Below, one piece after another: positions 1 through 5,094 of a DNA stretch of 5,094 bases (its first letter is position 1; each line of letters starts with the position of its first letter). A model generated the notes under the pieces. The model ran no database searches and was not told the DNA's origin. It worked only from the letters and a program-made list of their open reading frames with translations. The DNA is from an uncultured Litoreibacter sp. (GTDB lineage: Bacteria > Pseudomonadota > Alphaproteobacteria > Rhodobacterales > Rhodobacteraceae), in NCBI GenBank assembly GCA_937928335.1, contig CALFWN010000152.1, forward strand, positions 1 through 5,094, given 5' to 3'. The position numbers and the translations under genes are program-made.

Positions 1-119
1 GCCAGAAGCGCGGGGAAGGCGCTGGCATGGGCCTCCGCGCGGTGACGCAGCCCGGCTGGGTTTATGGCGGGGTCCTGGTTCAAGCCGGGATCACGCGGCG
101 GCTTTGCGGGTGGAGACAT
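1..119 (-). CDS. DUF58 domain protein, N-terminal fragment (runs off left edge)
   Basis: Only the first codons are in the window. Reading the minus strand in the frame that opens at 119 gives a peptide containing LRHRAEAHASAFPALLA, which resembles the usual start of bacterial DUF58 proteins (a short helix before the GRRRAG-type motif, which would lie outside the window). DUF58 proteins often carry a von Willebrand factor A-like fold and are encoded directly after moxR, as here; they are thought to be MoxR partners at the envelope. The start is uncertain. ATG at 119 overlaps moxR by 29 nt but has no Shine-Dalgarno sequence and adds a proline-rich leader. TTG at 83 also lacks one. An ATA at 65 has AGGA seven bases upstream (73-76) and would give a protein starting about where I expect the family to start. 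The fragment is short, so the family call rests on this peptide plus gene order. Confidence 0.62.
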   Translation of the reverse strand, partial: MSPPAKPPRDPGLNQDPAINPAGLRHRAEAHASAFPALL

Positions 120-1098
120 GGGCGAGGGTTTGCGCGATCACATCGTTGAGCTCCTGACCTTCGGCGCGGGCCGCAAAGCTGAGCGCCATGCGGTGGCTCA
201 GAACGGGCTCTGCCAATGCGGCCACATCGTCAAGCGAAGGCGCGAGCCGCCCGTCCAGCAGCGCCTTGGCGCGCACGGTCAGCATCAACGCTTGGGCGGC
301 GCGTGGGCCGGGGCCCCATGAGACGGTGCGTTGCACCAGATCGGAGGCATCGGCCTCGTTCGGGCGGCAGGCGCGGACCAGATCGAGGATATGCTCGACC
401 ACCGCGTCGCCCACAGGCATCCGGCGGACCAGCTCTTGCGCGGCGATCAGCTGTTTGGGGGTAAAGACCTTATGGGCCACCGCGTCTCTGGTGCCGGTGG
501 TGGCCATCAGGATGTCGCGCTCTGTGGCGCGGTCGGGGTAGCGCACGTTGATCTGGATCAGAAACCGGTCCAGCTGGGCCTCCGGCAGCGGGTATGTGCC
601 TTCCTGCTCCAGCGGGTTTTGCGTCGCCAGCACATGGAAGGGCGCGGGCAATGGGCGGTCCTTGCCCGCAATGGCCACGGAGCGCTCCTGCATCGCCTGC
701 AACAGCGCCGATTGGGTGCGCGGCGAGGCGCGGTTGATCTCGTCTGCCATCAGAAGCTGGGCGAAGATCGGGCCTTCAATGAAGCGAAACGCGCGCGAGC
801 CGTCCTTGGCGGTGTCCAGCACCTCGGAGCCCAGAATATCGGCAGGCATCAGGTCGGGGGTGAATTGCACCCGGTTGGTGGACAGACCCATGACAGTCGA
901 CAACGTGTCGACCAGCAGCGTCTTGCCCAGCCCCGGCAGCCCCATCAGGAGCGCATGGCCGCCCGACAAAAGCGCGGTGAGCGACAGATCGACAACCTCC
1001 TGCTGGCCGATGATCTGGGCGGCGATGCTGCTGCGCGCCTCGCCCAGCCTGGCGCCAAGCGCCTCGATCTCATTCACCATTTTCTCTGCATCGGCCAT
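91..1098 (-). CDS. MoxR family AAA+ ATPase
   Basis: This is a complete 335-residue protein, the normal size for MoxR ATPases, which are hexameric AAA+ chaperones that remodel or activate partner proteins, often VWA-domain proteins. Visible motifs in order are IIGQQEVV at 29-36, Walker A GLPGLGKT at 53-60, the MoxR stretch GPIFAQLLMADEINR at 109-123 with Walker B acidic residues D119 and E120, sensor 1 in ATQNPLEQEGTYPLPEAQLD at 158-177 (N161), the likely arginine finger R178 in LDRF, and a sensor-2-like GPGPRA at 262-267 (R266). The open frame extends upstream to 1296, but that part overlaps the divergent gene and does not look like MoxR. The ATG at 1098 has GGAG seven bases upstream (1106-1109), so I chose it. 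A DUF58 gene follows closely on the same strand, suggesting one operon. The substrate cannot be told from sequence. The family is certain; the symbol moxR is used for many paralogues, so I leave it blank. Confidence 0.95.
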   Translation of the reverse strand: MADAEKMVNEIEALGARLGEARSSIAAQIIGQQEVVDLSLTALLSGGHALLMGLPGLGKTLLVDTLSTVMGLSTNRVQFTPDLMPADILGSEVLDTAKDGSRAFRFIEGPIFAQLLMADEINRASPRTQSALLQAMQERSVAIAGKDRPLPAPFHVLATQNPLEQEGTYPLPEAQLDRFLIQINVRYPDRATERDILMATTGTRDAVAHKVFTPKQLIAAQELVRRMPVGDAVVEHILDLVRACRPNEADASDLVQRTVSWGPGPRAAQALMLTVRAKALLDGRLAPSLDDVAALAEPVLSHRMALSFAARAEGQELNDVIAQTLAHVSTRKAAA

Positions 1099-1159
1099 GA
1101 CAGCGCTCCGTGATCGGCTATATAGAGTTCTAGTTATAGTGTGATCATGGGACGAAGAA
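1099..1159. promoter_or_regulatory. Divergent promoter region between moxR-type and DUF1285 genes
   Basis: These 61 bases separate two start codons that point away from each other, so any separate promoters must sit here or run into the genes. The centre (1118-1140) is much richer in A+T than its surroundings. TATAGT at 1135-1140 is a -10-like hexamer for the plus-strand gene, and on the minus strand TATAAC (1138-1133) is a -10-like hexamer for the moxR-type gene; neither has a convincing -35 box. Shine-Dalgarno-like sequences are GGAG for the minus gene (1106-1109) and GGGA for the plus gene (1149-1152). The palindrome CTATATAG (1118-1125) and two copies of GTGATC (1110-1115 and 1141-1146) flank or fill the AT-rich core. 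Exact promoter positions are not established. Confidence 0.45.
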
Positions 1160-1759
1160 ATGGCAAAAGGCACGGGCGCACAAAAGCTTGACCTGCCGTC
1201 AGCGGAAAACATCGCAGCCAGCGCGATGGAAGTGGCCAAATCGGGCCTGCCGCCGGTGGAGGACTGGAACCCGCCCTTTTGCGGCGATCTGGACATGCGT
1301 ATCGCACGCGACGGGACATGGTTCTATCTGGGCACGCCCATCGGGCGGCCTGCGCTGGTCAAGCTGTTCTCGACGATTTTGCGCCGGGATGGCGAGAAAT
1401 ATTTTCTGGTCACACCCGTCGAGAAGGTCGGGATCACCGTCGATGACGCGCCTTTTGTGGCGGTGGATGTAGAGGCCTCGGGGACCGGCGAGGGCCAGGT
1501 CCTGCGGTTCGAGACGCAGGTGGGCGACATGTTTCAGGCCGGCTCTGATCATCCGATCCGGGTCAGCTATGATGAGGCGGGCGAGCCTTCACCTTATGTG
1601 TTGGTGCGGCGCAATCTGGAGGCACTGATCGACCGCAAGAGCTTTTACCGGCTGGTGGATCTGGGGGCGCATCATGATGTGGAGGGCGTGCGCTGGTTCG
1701 GCCTGTGGTCAAATGGCAGCTTCTTCAAGGTGATCCGCAGCGCGGCGCTTGAGGGCTGA
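1160..1759 (+). CDS. DUF1285 family protein
   Basis: This is a complete 199-residue protein of the DUF1285 family, whose biochemical function is not known to me; I recall a structural-genomics structure of a relative from Ruegeria pomeroyi. Family features seen are PPVEDWNPPFCGDLDMRI at 31-48, DGTW at 51-54, the GTPIGRPALVKLFSTILRRD segment at 58-77, YFLVTPVEKVGI at 81-92, and a C-terminal GVRWFGLWSNGSFF at 176-189. There is no signal peptide or membrane segment, so it should be cytoplasmic. ATG at 1160 is preceded by GGGA with seven bases between, and the protein begins at the length typical of the family; the nearby ATG at 1147 is out of frame. It is divergent from the moxR-type gene across 61 bp, so co-regulation is possible but unproven. 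The next plus-strand gene starts 185 bp later and probably has its own promoter. Confidence 0.9.
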   Translation: MAKGTGAQKLDLPSAENIAASAMEVAKSGLPPVEDWNPPFCGDLDMRIARDGTWFYLGTPIGRPALVKLFSTILRRDGEKYFLVTPVEKVGITVDDAPFVAVDVEASGTGEGQVLRFETQVGDMFQAGSDHPIRVSYDEAGEPSPYVLVRRNLEALIDRKSFYRLVDLGAHHDVEGVRWFGLWSNGSFFKVIRSAALEG

Positions 1760-1944
1760 GTCGCGCGCCGGGTTGCATTTTCCGCGATCACAGGGATGTG
1801 AGCATCGTCTCAATTTTAGACATTTGGCCGGTTTCTGCGGGCGATCCTCGTATTTTTGCACAGAAGACGTTCGCTCGCGGCGTATTTCTGCGCAGGCGCA
1901 ACGGCTAGGTGTGATGGGAAACCAAAAAGGAAGTGGACCACCCT
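1760..1944. other. Non-coding spacer upstream of DUF2798 gene
   Basis: This 185-base stretch holds no convincing gene. An open frame that crosses it from 1749 has no recognisable protein and continues over the DUF2798 gene in another frame. There is no clear rho-independent terminator after the DUF1285 stop codon, and I could not pick a good -35/-10 pair for the next gene. Its one notable content is a pair of near-identical 15-mers (1849-1863 and 1881-1895), described separately. AAGGAAG near 1927-1933 is the ribosome-binding site candidate for the following gene. Confidence 0.6.
1849..1895. repeat. Pair of 15 bp direct repeats, 32 bp apart
   Basis: CGTATTTTTGCACAG (1849-1863) and CGTATTTCTGCGCAG (1881-1895) match at 13 of 15 positions. 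Start-to-start distance is 32 bases, close to three turns of B-DNA, so both copies would face the same side of the helix. They lie 50-96 bases upstream of the DUF2798 start codon, a place where regulator sites are common. The first copy, extended to CCTCG on its left and AAG on its right, also resembles the CTCGAGTATTTTTGCC box at 2306-2320, so the pair could instead be remnants of a dispersed intergenic repeat. The match was found by eye. Confidence 0.5.
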
Positions 1945-2214
1945 ATGTCACGTTCTTTTCTAGCTCTTCTCTTGTTCAGCGCCATCACCTCTGCGGTGAT
2001 GTCGGCGATTGTGTGCGGCGTCATGACCTACAAGATGGCCGGTCTGAGCGCCGCTTTCATCCATACATGGGCCGGGGGGTGGACCACCGCCTGGCCGGTG
2101 GCCTTTCTTGTCATCCTGACCGCCGGGCCCTTCATCCGCAAAAACGTCTACCGCGCCTGCAAATGCCCGCAGGTGACGCTGGACGAGTCGCTTACGAGAC
2201 GCGACAGCGTTTAA
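1945..2214 (+). CDS. DUF2798 family small membrane protein
   Basis: This 89-residue protein has two hydrophobic segments, about residues 5-28 and 41-63, separated by a short polar loop. The pattern, with SAITSAVMSAIVCGVMTY in the first helix, a GLSAAFIHTWAGGWTTAW turn, and a PVAFLVILTAGPFIRK second helix ending in basic residues, fits DUF2798, a family of small inner-membrane proteins without known function. The hydrophilic tail (residues 64-89) contains CKC at 72-74; whether it binds anything is unknown. I chose ATG at 1945, with AAGGAAG about 11 bases upstream. GTG at 1933 is in frame and would add four residues, but the same purine-rich sequence would then lie too close to the start codon. 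The gene stands alone: a 185 bp spacer lies in front, and the converging polA lies behind. Hairpins after its stop probably end its transcript. Confidence 0.8.
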   Translation: MSRSFLALLLFSAITSAVMSAIVCGVMTYKMAGLSAAFIHTWAGGWTTAWPVAFLVILTAGPFIRKNVYRACKCPQVTLDESLTRRDSV

Positions 2215-2234
2215 ATCCGGGAGGTTGACCGAAA

Positions 2235-2260
2235 GGCGCGGCTGCGCCGCCAGGTGTTTT
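2235..2260 (+). terminator. Probable terminator of the DUF2798 gene
   Basis: About 20 bases after the TAA stop there is a GC hairpin that can be drawn two ways: GGCGC/GCGCC (2235-2239 with 2244-2248) or GCGGC/GCCGC (2238-2242 with 2246-2250). It is followed within a few bases by TGTTTTATT (TTTT at 2257-2260). A GC stem before a T-run on the plus strand is the layout of a rho-independent terminator. The stem is only five pairs and the T-run is short and offset by CAGG, so it may be weak. Confidence 0.5.
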
Positions 2261-2271
2261 ATTCTGCTCTT

Positions 2272-2288
2272 GGGGAGCTTTGCTCCCC
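2272..2288. repeat. Perfect 7 bp inverted repeat with TTT loop
   Basis: GGGGAGC (2272-2278) and GCTCCCC (2282-2288) are exact inverse complements around a three-base TTT loop, so a stable hairpin can form in RNA from either strand. It has no T-run directly after it on either strand, so it is not a textbook terminator alone. Its position between convergent genes suggests a role in ending or protecting transcripts from one or both sides. Confidence 0.6.
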
Positions 2289-2293
2289 GCCGC

Positions 2294-2327
2294 AGGGGCA
2301 TCCCCTCGAGTATTTTTGCCAAAACGA
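2294..2327 (+). repeat. Hairpin plus AGTATTTTTGCC box (Rhodobacteraceae-type intergenic element)
   Basis: AGGGG (2294-2298) pairs with CCCCT (2302-2306) around CAT. CGAG and then TATTTTTGCC follow directly, giving a five-base T-run at 2313-2317 a few bases after the stem. TTTTG (2314-2318) and CAAAA (2320-2324) form a further small dyad. The CTCGAGTATTTTTGCC text is one I recall seeing often between genes of Rhodobacteraceae, near hairpins like these; that is memory, not a search result. It could work as a second, back-up terminator for plus-strand transcription, or be a dispersed repeat. A separate weak stem (CCGGC 2337-2341 with GCCGG 2354-2358) lies nearer the polA stop but lacks a T-run. 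Confidence 0.5.
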
Positions 2328-2370
2328 AGCATATACCCGGCATTTGGGTGAGGGCCGGCAACTTGTCCGG

Positions 2371-5094
2371 TCAATGGGCTTCGGCCCAGTTTTTGCCCTG
2401 ACCCGCATCGACCACCAGCGGCACGTCAAATTTGACGGCCGGGTCTGAGGCGTTTTCCATCACGGCGCGGACGGTCTGAATGGTTTGCTCAACACTGTCC
2501 TCGGGGACCTCGAAAATCAGCTCGTCATGGACCTGCAACAGCATCCGACAGGGCAGATCCTTGATGGCCTCCGGCATTCGGATCATGGCACGGCGGATCA
2601 CATCGGCGGCTGTGCCTTGAATGGGCGCGTTGATGGCAGCACGTTTGGCAAAGCCCGCGCCGGGGCCTTTGGCGCTGATCTCGGGCGTGTTGATTTTGCG
2701 GCCAAACAGGGTTTGCACATAGCTGTGTTCCTTGGCGAATTTCACGGTCTCGTCCATGTAATCCTTGATGCCGGGGAAGCGCTCGAAATAGCGGTCGATG
2801 AAGCCCTGCGCCTCTGCCCGCGGGATGCGCAGATTGCGGGCGAGGCCGAAGCCCGAGATGCCGTAGATCACCCCGAAATTGATGGCCTTGGCCTGACGGC
2901 GCACCTCAGGGGTCATTTTATCCAGCGGCACGTCAAACATTTCGGACGCGGTCATGGCGTGGATGTCATGGCCGTCCTTGAAGGCCTGTTTCAGCGCCGG
3001 GATGTCGGCGATATGGGCGAGGATGCGCAGCTCGATCTGGCTGTAATCGAGAGAGACCAGCAGGTTGCCCTCTTCGGCCACGAAAGCCTCGCGAATGCGG
3101 CGGCCTTCCTCGGACCGGACGGGGATATTTTGCAGGTTCGGATCGGTGGAGGCGAGACGCCCCGTATTGGCACCGGCAATGGAATAGCTCGTATGCACGC
3201 GGCCTGTATCCTGGTTGATATGGGTTTGCAGCGCATCGGTATAGGTGGATTTCAGCTTGGAGAGCTGGCGCCAGTCGAGCACCCGGCCCGGCAATTCATG
3301 CTCTGTGGCAAGGTCTTCGAGGATATCGACGCCGGTGGAATAGGCCCCGGTCTTGCCTTTCTTGCCGCCGGGCAGTTCCAGCTTGTCGAAGAGGATTTCG
3401 CCCAGCTGCTTGGGGGAGCCCACGTTGAAGTTCTGGCCTGCCAGCTCGTGAATTTCGGCCTCCAGCCCGGCCATTTTCTGCGCGAAGGCGTTGGACATGC
3501 GGCTGAGCGTGTCGCGGTCAACCTTGATGCCGTTCATCTCCATGCGGGCCAGCACCGGGATCAGCGGGCGCTCCAGCGTTTCATAGACAGTGGTGACCTG
3601 TTTTTCATGCAGGCGCGGCTTGAACAGCTTCCACAGGCGCAGGGTGATATCGGCATCTTCCGCGGCATAGGGCGTGGCGGTGTCAATCGCGACCTTGTCG
3701 AAGGTGATGGCGGATTTGCCGGTGCCGATCAGTTCCTTGATGGGGATCGGGCTGTGGCCCAGATATTGCTCTGACAGGCGGTCCATGCCGTGATTGTGCA
3801 GGCCTGCATGTAGCGCGTAGCTGAGCAGCATCGTGTCGTCGATAGGCGCGATGGTGACGCCGTAGCGGGCGAAGATCTTGGCGTCATATTTCATGTTCTG
3901 GCCAATTTTGACGATGCTGTCATCTTCGAGCATCGGGCGCAGCAATGTCAGCGCCTCGTCGAGCCCCATCTGCCCCTCGGCCAGCGCGTCCGAGCCAAAG
4001 AGCCCGTCACCGTCACCCGCCCTATGGGCGAGCGGCACATAGCAGGCCTCGCCCGGCTCCACACAAAGCGAGATGCCCACCAGATCGGCGGTCATTTCGT
4101 TCAGACCGGTGGTTTCGGTGTCCACGGCGACGTAGCCGCGCGCATAAATCGCGTCGATCCAGGCCTGCAGCGCGGCGGCGTCGCGCAGGGTGGTATAGGT
4201 CGCGTCCTTCAGGTCGGGCATCTCGGGCGCATCCGCCACGGGGGCGGGGGCGTCCTCGATCACCGGGGCCTCGACATCGAGCCTGTCAGCGATGCGTTTG
4301 GTCAGGGTGCGGAATTCCATTTCCGCCAGGAAGGTCATCAGCTTGGCAGGCTCGGGCTCGCGCACCTCCAGATCGTCGATGGAGAAGGTGATCGGGGTGG
4401 CCGTGTCCAGCGTGACCAGCTTCTTGGACAGCTCGATCTGGGCGCGGTGGTTGATCAGCGTCTCGCGGCGTTTGGGCTGTTTGATCTCCTCGGCTCGGTC
4501 AAGCAGCTCCTCCAGCGAGCCGTATTCATTGATCAGAAGCGCGGCGGTCTTGATACCGATGCCGGGCGCGCCGGGGACATTGTCGACCGAGTCCCCCGCC
4601 AGGGCTTGCACGTCGATCACCCGCTCGGGGCCTACGCCGAACTTGGCCTCTACACCCTCGGCGTCGATACGGTTGTTCTTCATGGCGTCGAACATTTCCA
4701 CGCCGCCGCCCACCAGCTGCATCAGGTCCTTGTCAGAGGAGATGATGGTGCAGCGCCCGCCCAGTTCGCGGGCCTGAACGGCCAGGGTGGCGATGATGTC
4801 ATCGGCCTCATAGCCCTCCATCTCCTCGCAGGCGATGTTGAAGGCATGGGTGGCGTCGCGGGTCAGCGGGATTTGCGGGCGCAGATCCTCGGGCATGGCC
4901 TCGCGGTTGGCCTTGTATTGGTCATACATGTCATTGCGGAACGTGTGGCTGCCCTTGTCGAAGATCACCGCCACATGGGTCGGCGCGTCGGGGCCTGCAT
5001 TGTCATCCACATAGCGTTGCAACATGTTGCAAAAGCCCGAGACAGCACCGATGGGCAGCCCGTCGGATTTGCGCGTCAGCGGGGGCAGCGCGTG
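2371..5094 (-). CDS. polA: DNA polymerase I (5' end beyond the window)
   Basis: PolA fills gaps and removes RNA primers during lagging-strand replication and excision repair. The frame stays open to the right edge: 23 codons beyond the Met at 5025 read HALPPLTRKSDGLPIGAV and so on, the normal PolA N-terminal region, so that Met is not the start and only about 20 residues are missing. Numbering from Met 5025, the 5'-nuclease domain shows E73, D75, D76, D98, D100, D145, D148 and a GIGIKT helix-hairpin-helix. A proline/acid-rich linker spans about 251-271. The proofreading exonuclease is intact: D302 and E304 in DTETTG, N377 and D381, Y453 and D457. The polymerase has motif A DYSQIELR (660-667), the O-helix with R709, K713, F717 and Y721, and motif C QVHDE (831-835). 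It ends NWAEAH with TGA. The gene converges on the DUF2798 gene. Its promoter and ribosome-binding site lie outside. Confidence 0.98.
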   Translation of the reverse strand, partial: HALPPLTRKSDGLPIGAVSGFCNMLQRYVDDNAGPDAPTHVAVIFDKGSHTFRNDMYDQYKANREAMPEDLRPQIPLTRDATHAFNIACEEMEGYEADDIIATLAVQARELGGRCTIISSDKDLMQLVGGGVEMFDAMKNNRIDAEGVEAKFGVGPERVIDVQALAGDSVDNVPGAPGIGIKTAALLINEYGSLEELLDRAEEIKQPKRRETLINHRAQIELSKKLVTLDTATPITFSIDDLEVREPEPAKLMTFLAEMEFRTLTKRIADRLDVEAPVIEDAPAPVADAPEMPDLKDATYTTLRDAAALQAWIDAIYARGYVAVDTETTGLNEMTADLVGISLCVEPGEACYVPLAHRAGDGDGLFGSDALAEGQMGLDEALTLLRPMLEDDSIVKIGQNMKYDAKIFARYGVTIAPIDDTMLLSYALHAGLHNHGMDRLSEQYLGHSPIPIKELIGTGKSAITFDKVAIDTATPYAAEDADITLRLWKLFKPRLHEKQVTTVYETLERPLIPVLARMEMNGIKVDRDTLSRMSNAFAQKMAGLEAEIHELAGQNFNVGSPKQLGEILFDKLELPGGKKGKTGAYSTGVDILEDLATEHELPGRVLDWRQLSKLKSTYTDALQTHINQDTGRVHTSYSIAGANTGRLASTDPNLQNIPVRSEEGRRIREAFVAEEGNLLVSLDYSQIELRILAHIADIPALKQAFKDGHDIHAMTASEMFDVPLDKMTPEVRRQAKAINFGVIYGISGFGLARNLRIPRAEAQGFIDRYFERFPGIKDYMDETVKFAKEHSYVQTLFGRKINTPEISAKGPGAGFAKRAAINAPIQGTAADVIRRAMIRMPEAIKDLPCRMLLQVHDELIFEVPEDSVEQTIQTVRAVMENASDPAVKFDVPLVVDAGQGKNWAEAH

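Noticed and set aside
331..1113. A 260-codon open frame on the plus strand over the MoxR gene
   Set aside because: It lies opposite a clear AAA+ ATPase gene. The peptide is rich in Arg, Gln, Gly and His without any domain, as expected from the antisense of GC-rich coding DNA.
1099..1296. N-terminal extension of the MoxR frame up to ATG 1296
   Set aside because: The extra 66 residues overlap the divergent DUF1285 gene, resemble no MoxR sequence, and are not needed: ATG 1098 has a good ribosome-binding site and gives the usual family length.
1749..2228. A 159-codon open frame on the plus strand through the spacer and the DUF2798 gene
   Set aside because: The peptide has no recognisable domain and covers the DUF2798 gene in another frame, where the real frame gives a clear two-helix family member.
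1960..2361. A 133-codon open frame on the minus strand between polA and DUF1285
   Set aside because: It is antisense to the DUF2798 gene and runs through the hairpin region; the composition is proline/glycine-rich without a domain.
2485..3774. A 429-codon open frame on the plus strand over polA
   Set aside because: Long, but wholly antisense to the conserved polymerase domain. Its sequence is the low-complexity Gly/Ala/His/Asp reflection of polA codons and shows no motif.
5023..5025. Met at 5025 as the start of polA
   Set aside because: The frame continues upstream with conserved PolA sequence (HALPPLTRKSDG) to the window edge, so the gene is cut by the window and does not begin here.
1..5094. 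A novel defence or mobile system
   Set aside because: All genes are recognisable chromosomal families with even base composition. There are no transposase, integrase, toxin-antitoxin, phage or CRISPR signals and no terminal repeats. The MoxR/DUF58 pair is a known arrangement.

Overview
The window is about 60% GC chromosomal DNA that looks like an alphaproteobacterium of the family Rhodobacteraceae (Roseobacter group). The basis is the PolA sequence style, the MoxR/DUF58/DUF1285 gene cluster, the small DUF2798 protein, and an intergenic box reading CTCGAGTATTTTTGCC, a kind of sequence I remember as common between genes in that family. No database search was possible, so the taxonomy is an inference.

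Left part (1-1759): the minus strand carries a moxR-type AAA+ ATPase gene (1098 to 91). It is followed, overlapping or nearly abutting, by the first codons of a DUF58 gene that runs off the left edge. MoxR and DUF58 (von Willebrand factor A-like) proteins are a classic pair, thought to act as an ATPase chaperone and its partner at the cell envelope. Divergent from moxR, across 61 bp, is a complete DUF1285 gene (1160-1759, plus strand). The short AT-rich gap between the two start codons must hold both promoters or leader regions.

Middle part (1760-2370): a 185 bp non-coding stretch carries a 15 bp direct repeat. It is followed by a small two-helix membrane protein of the DUF2798 family (1945-2214) and then by a 156 bp gap between convergent genes. 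That gap holds three stacked hairpins and the AGTATTTTTGCC box. It probably ends transcription of the plus-strand gene.

Right part (2371-5094): the minus strand encodes nearly all of DNA polymerase I (polA), with 907 residues visible. Its first roughly 20 codons lie beyond the right edge. The 5'-nuclease, 3'-5' proofreading and polymerase domains all carry their visible catalytic residues.

I see no mobile element, CRISPR array, tRNA, rRNA, prophage gene or clear new system. The genes are ordinary core chromosomal genes. The points most worth a second look are the start codon of the DUF58 gene (the only good ribosome-binding site precedes an ATA codon), the paired 15 bp repeats upstream of the DUF2798 gene, and the hairpin/box element between the convergent genes.
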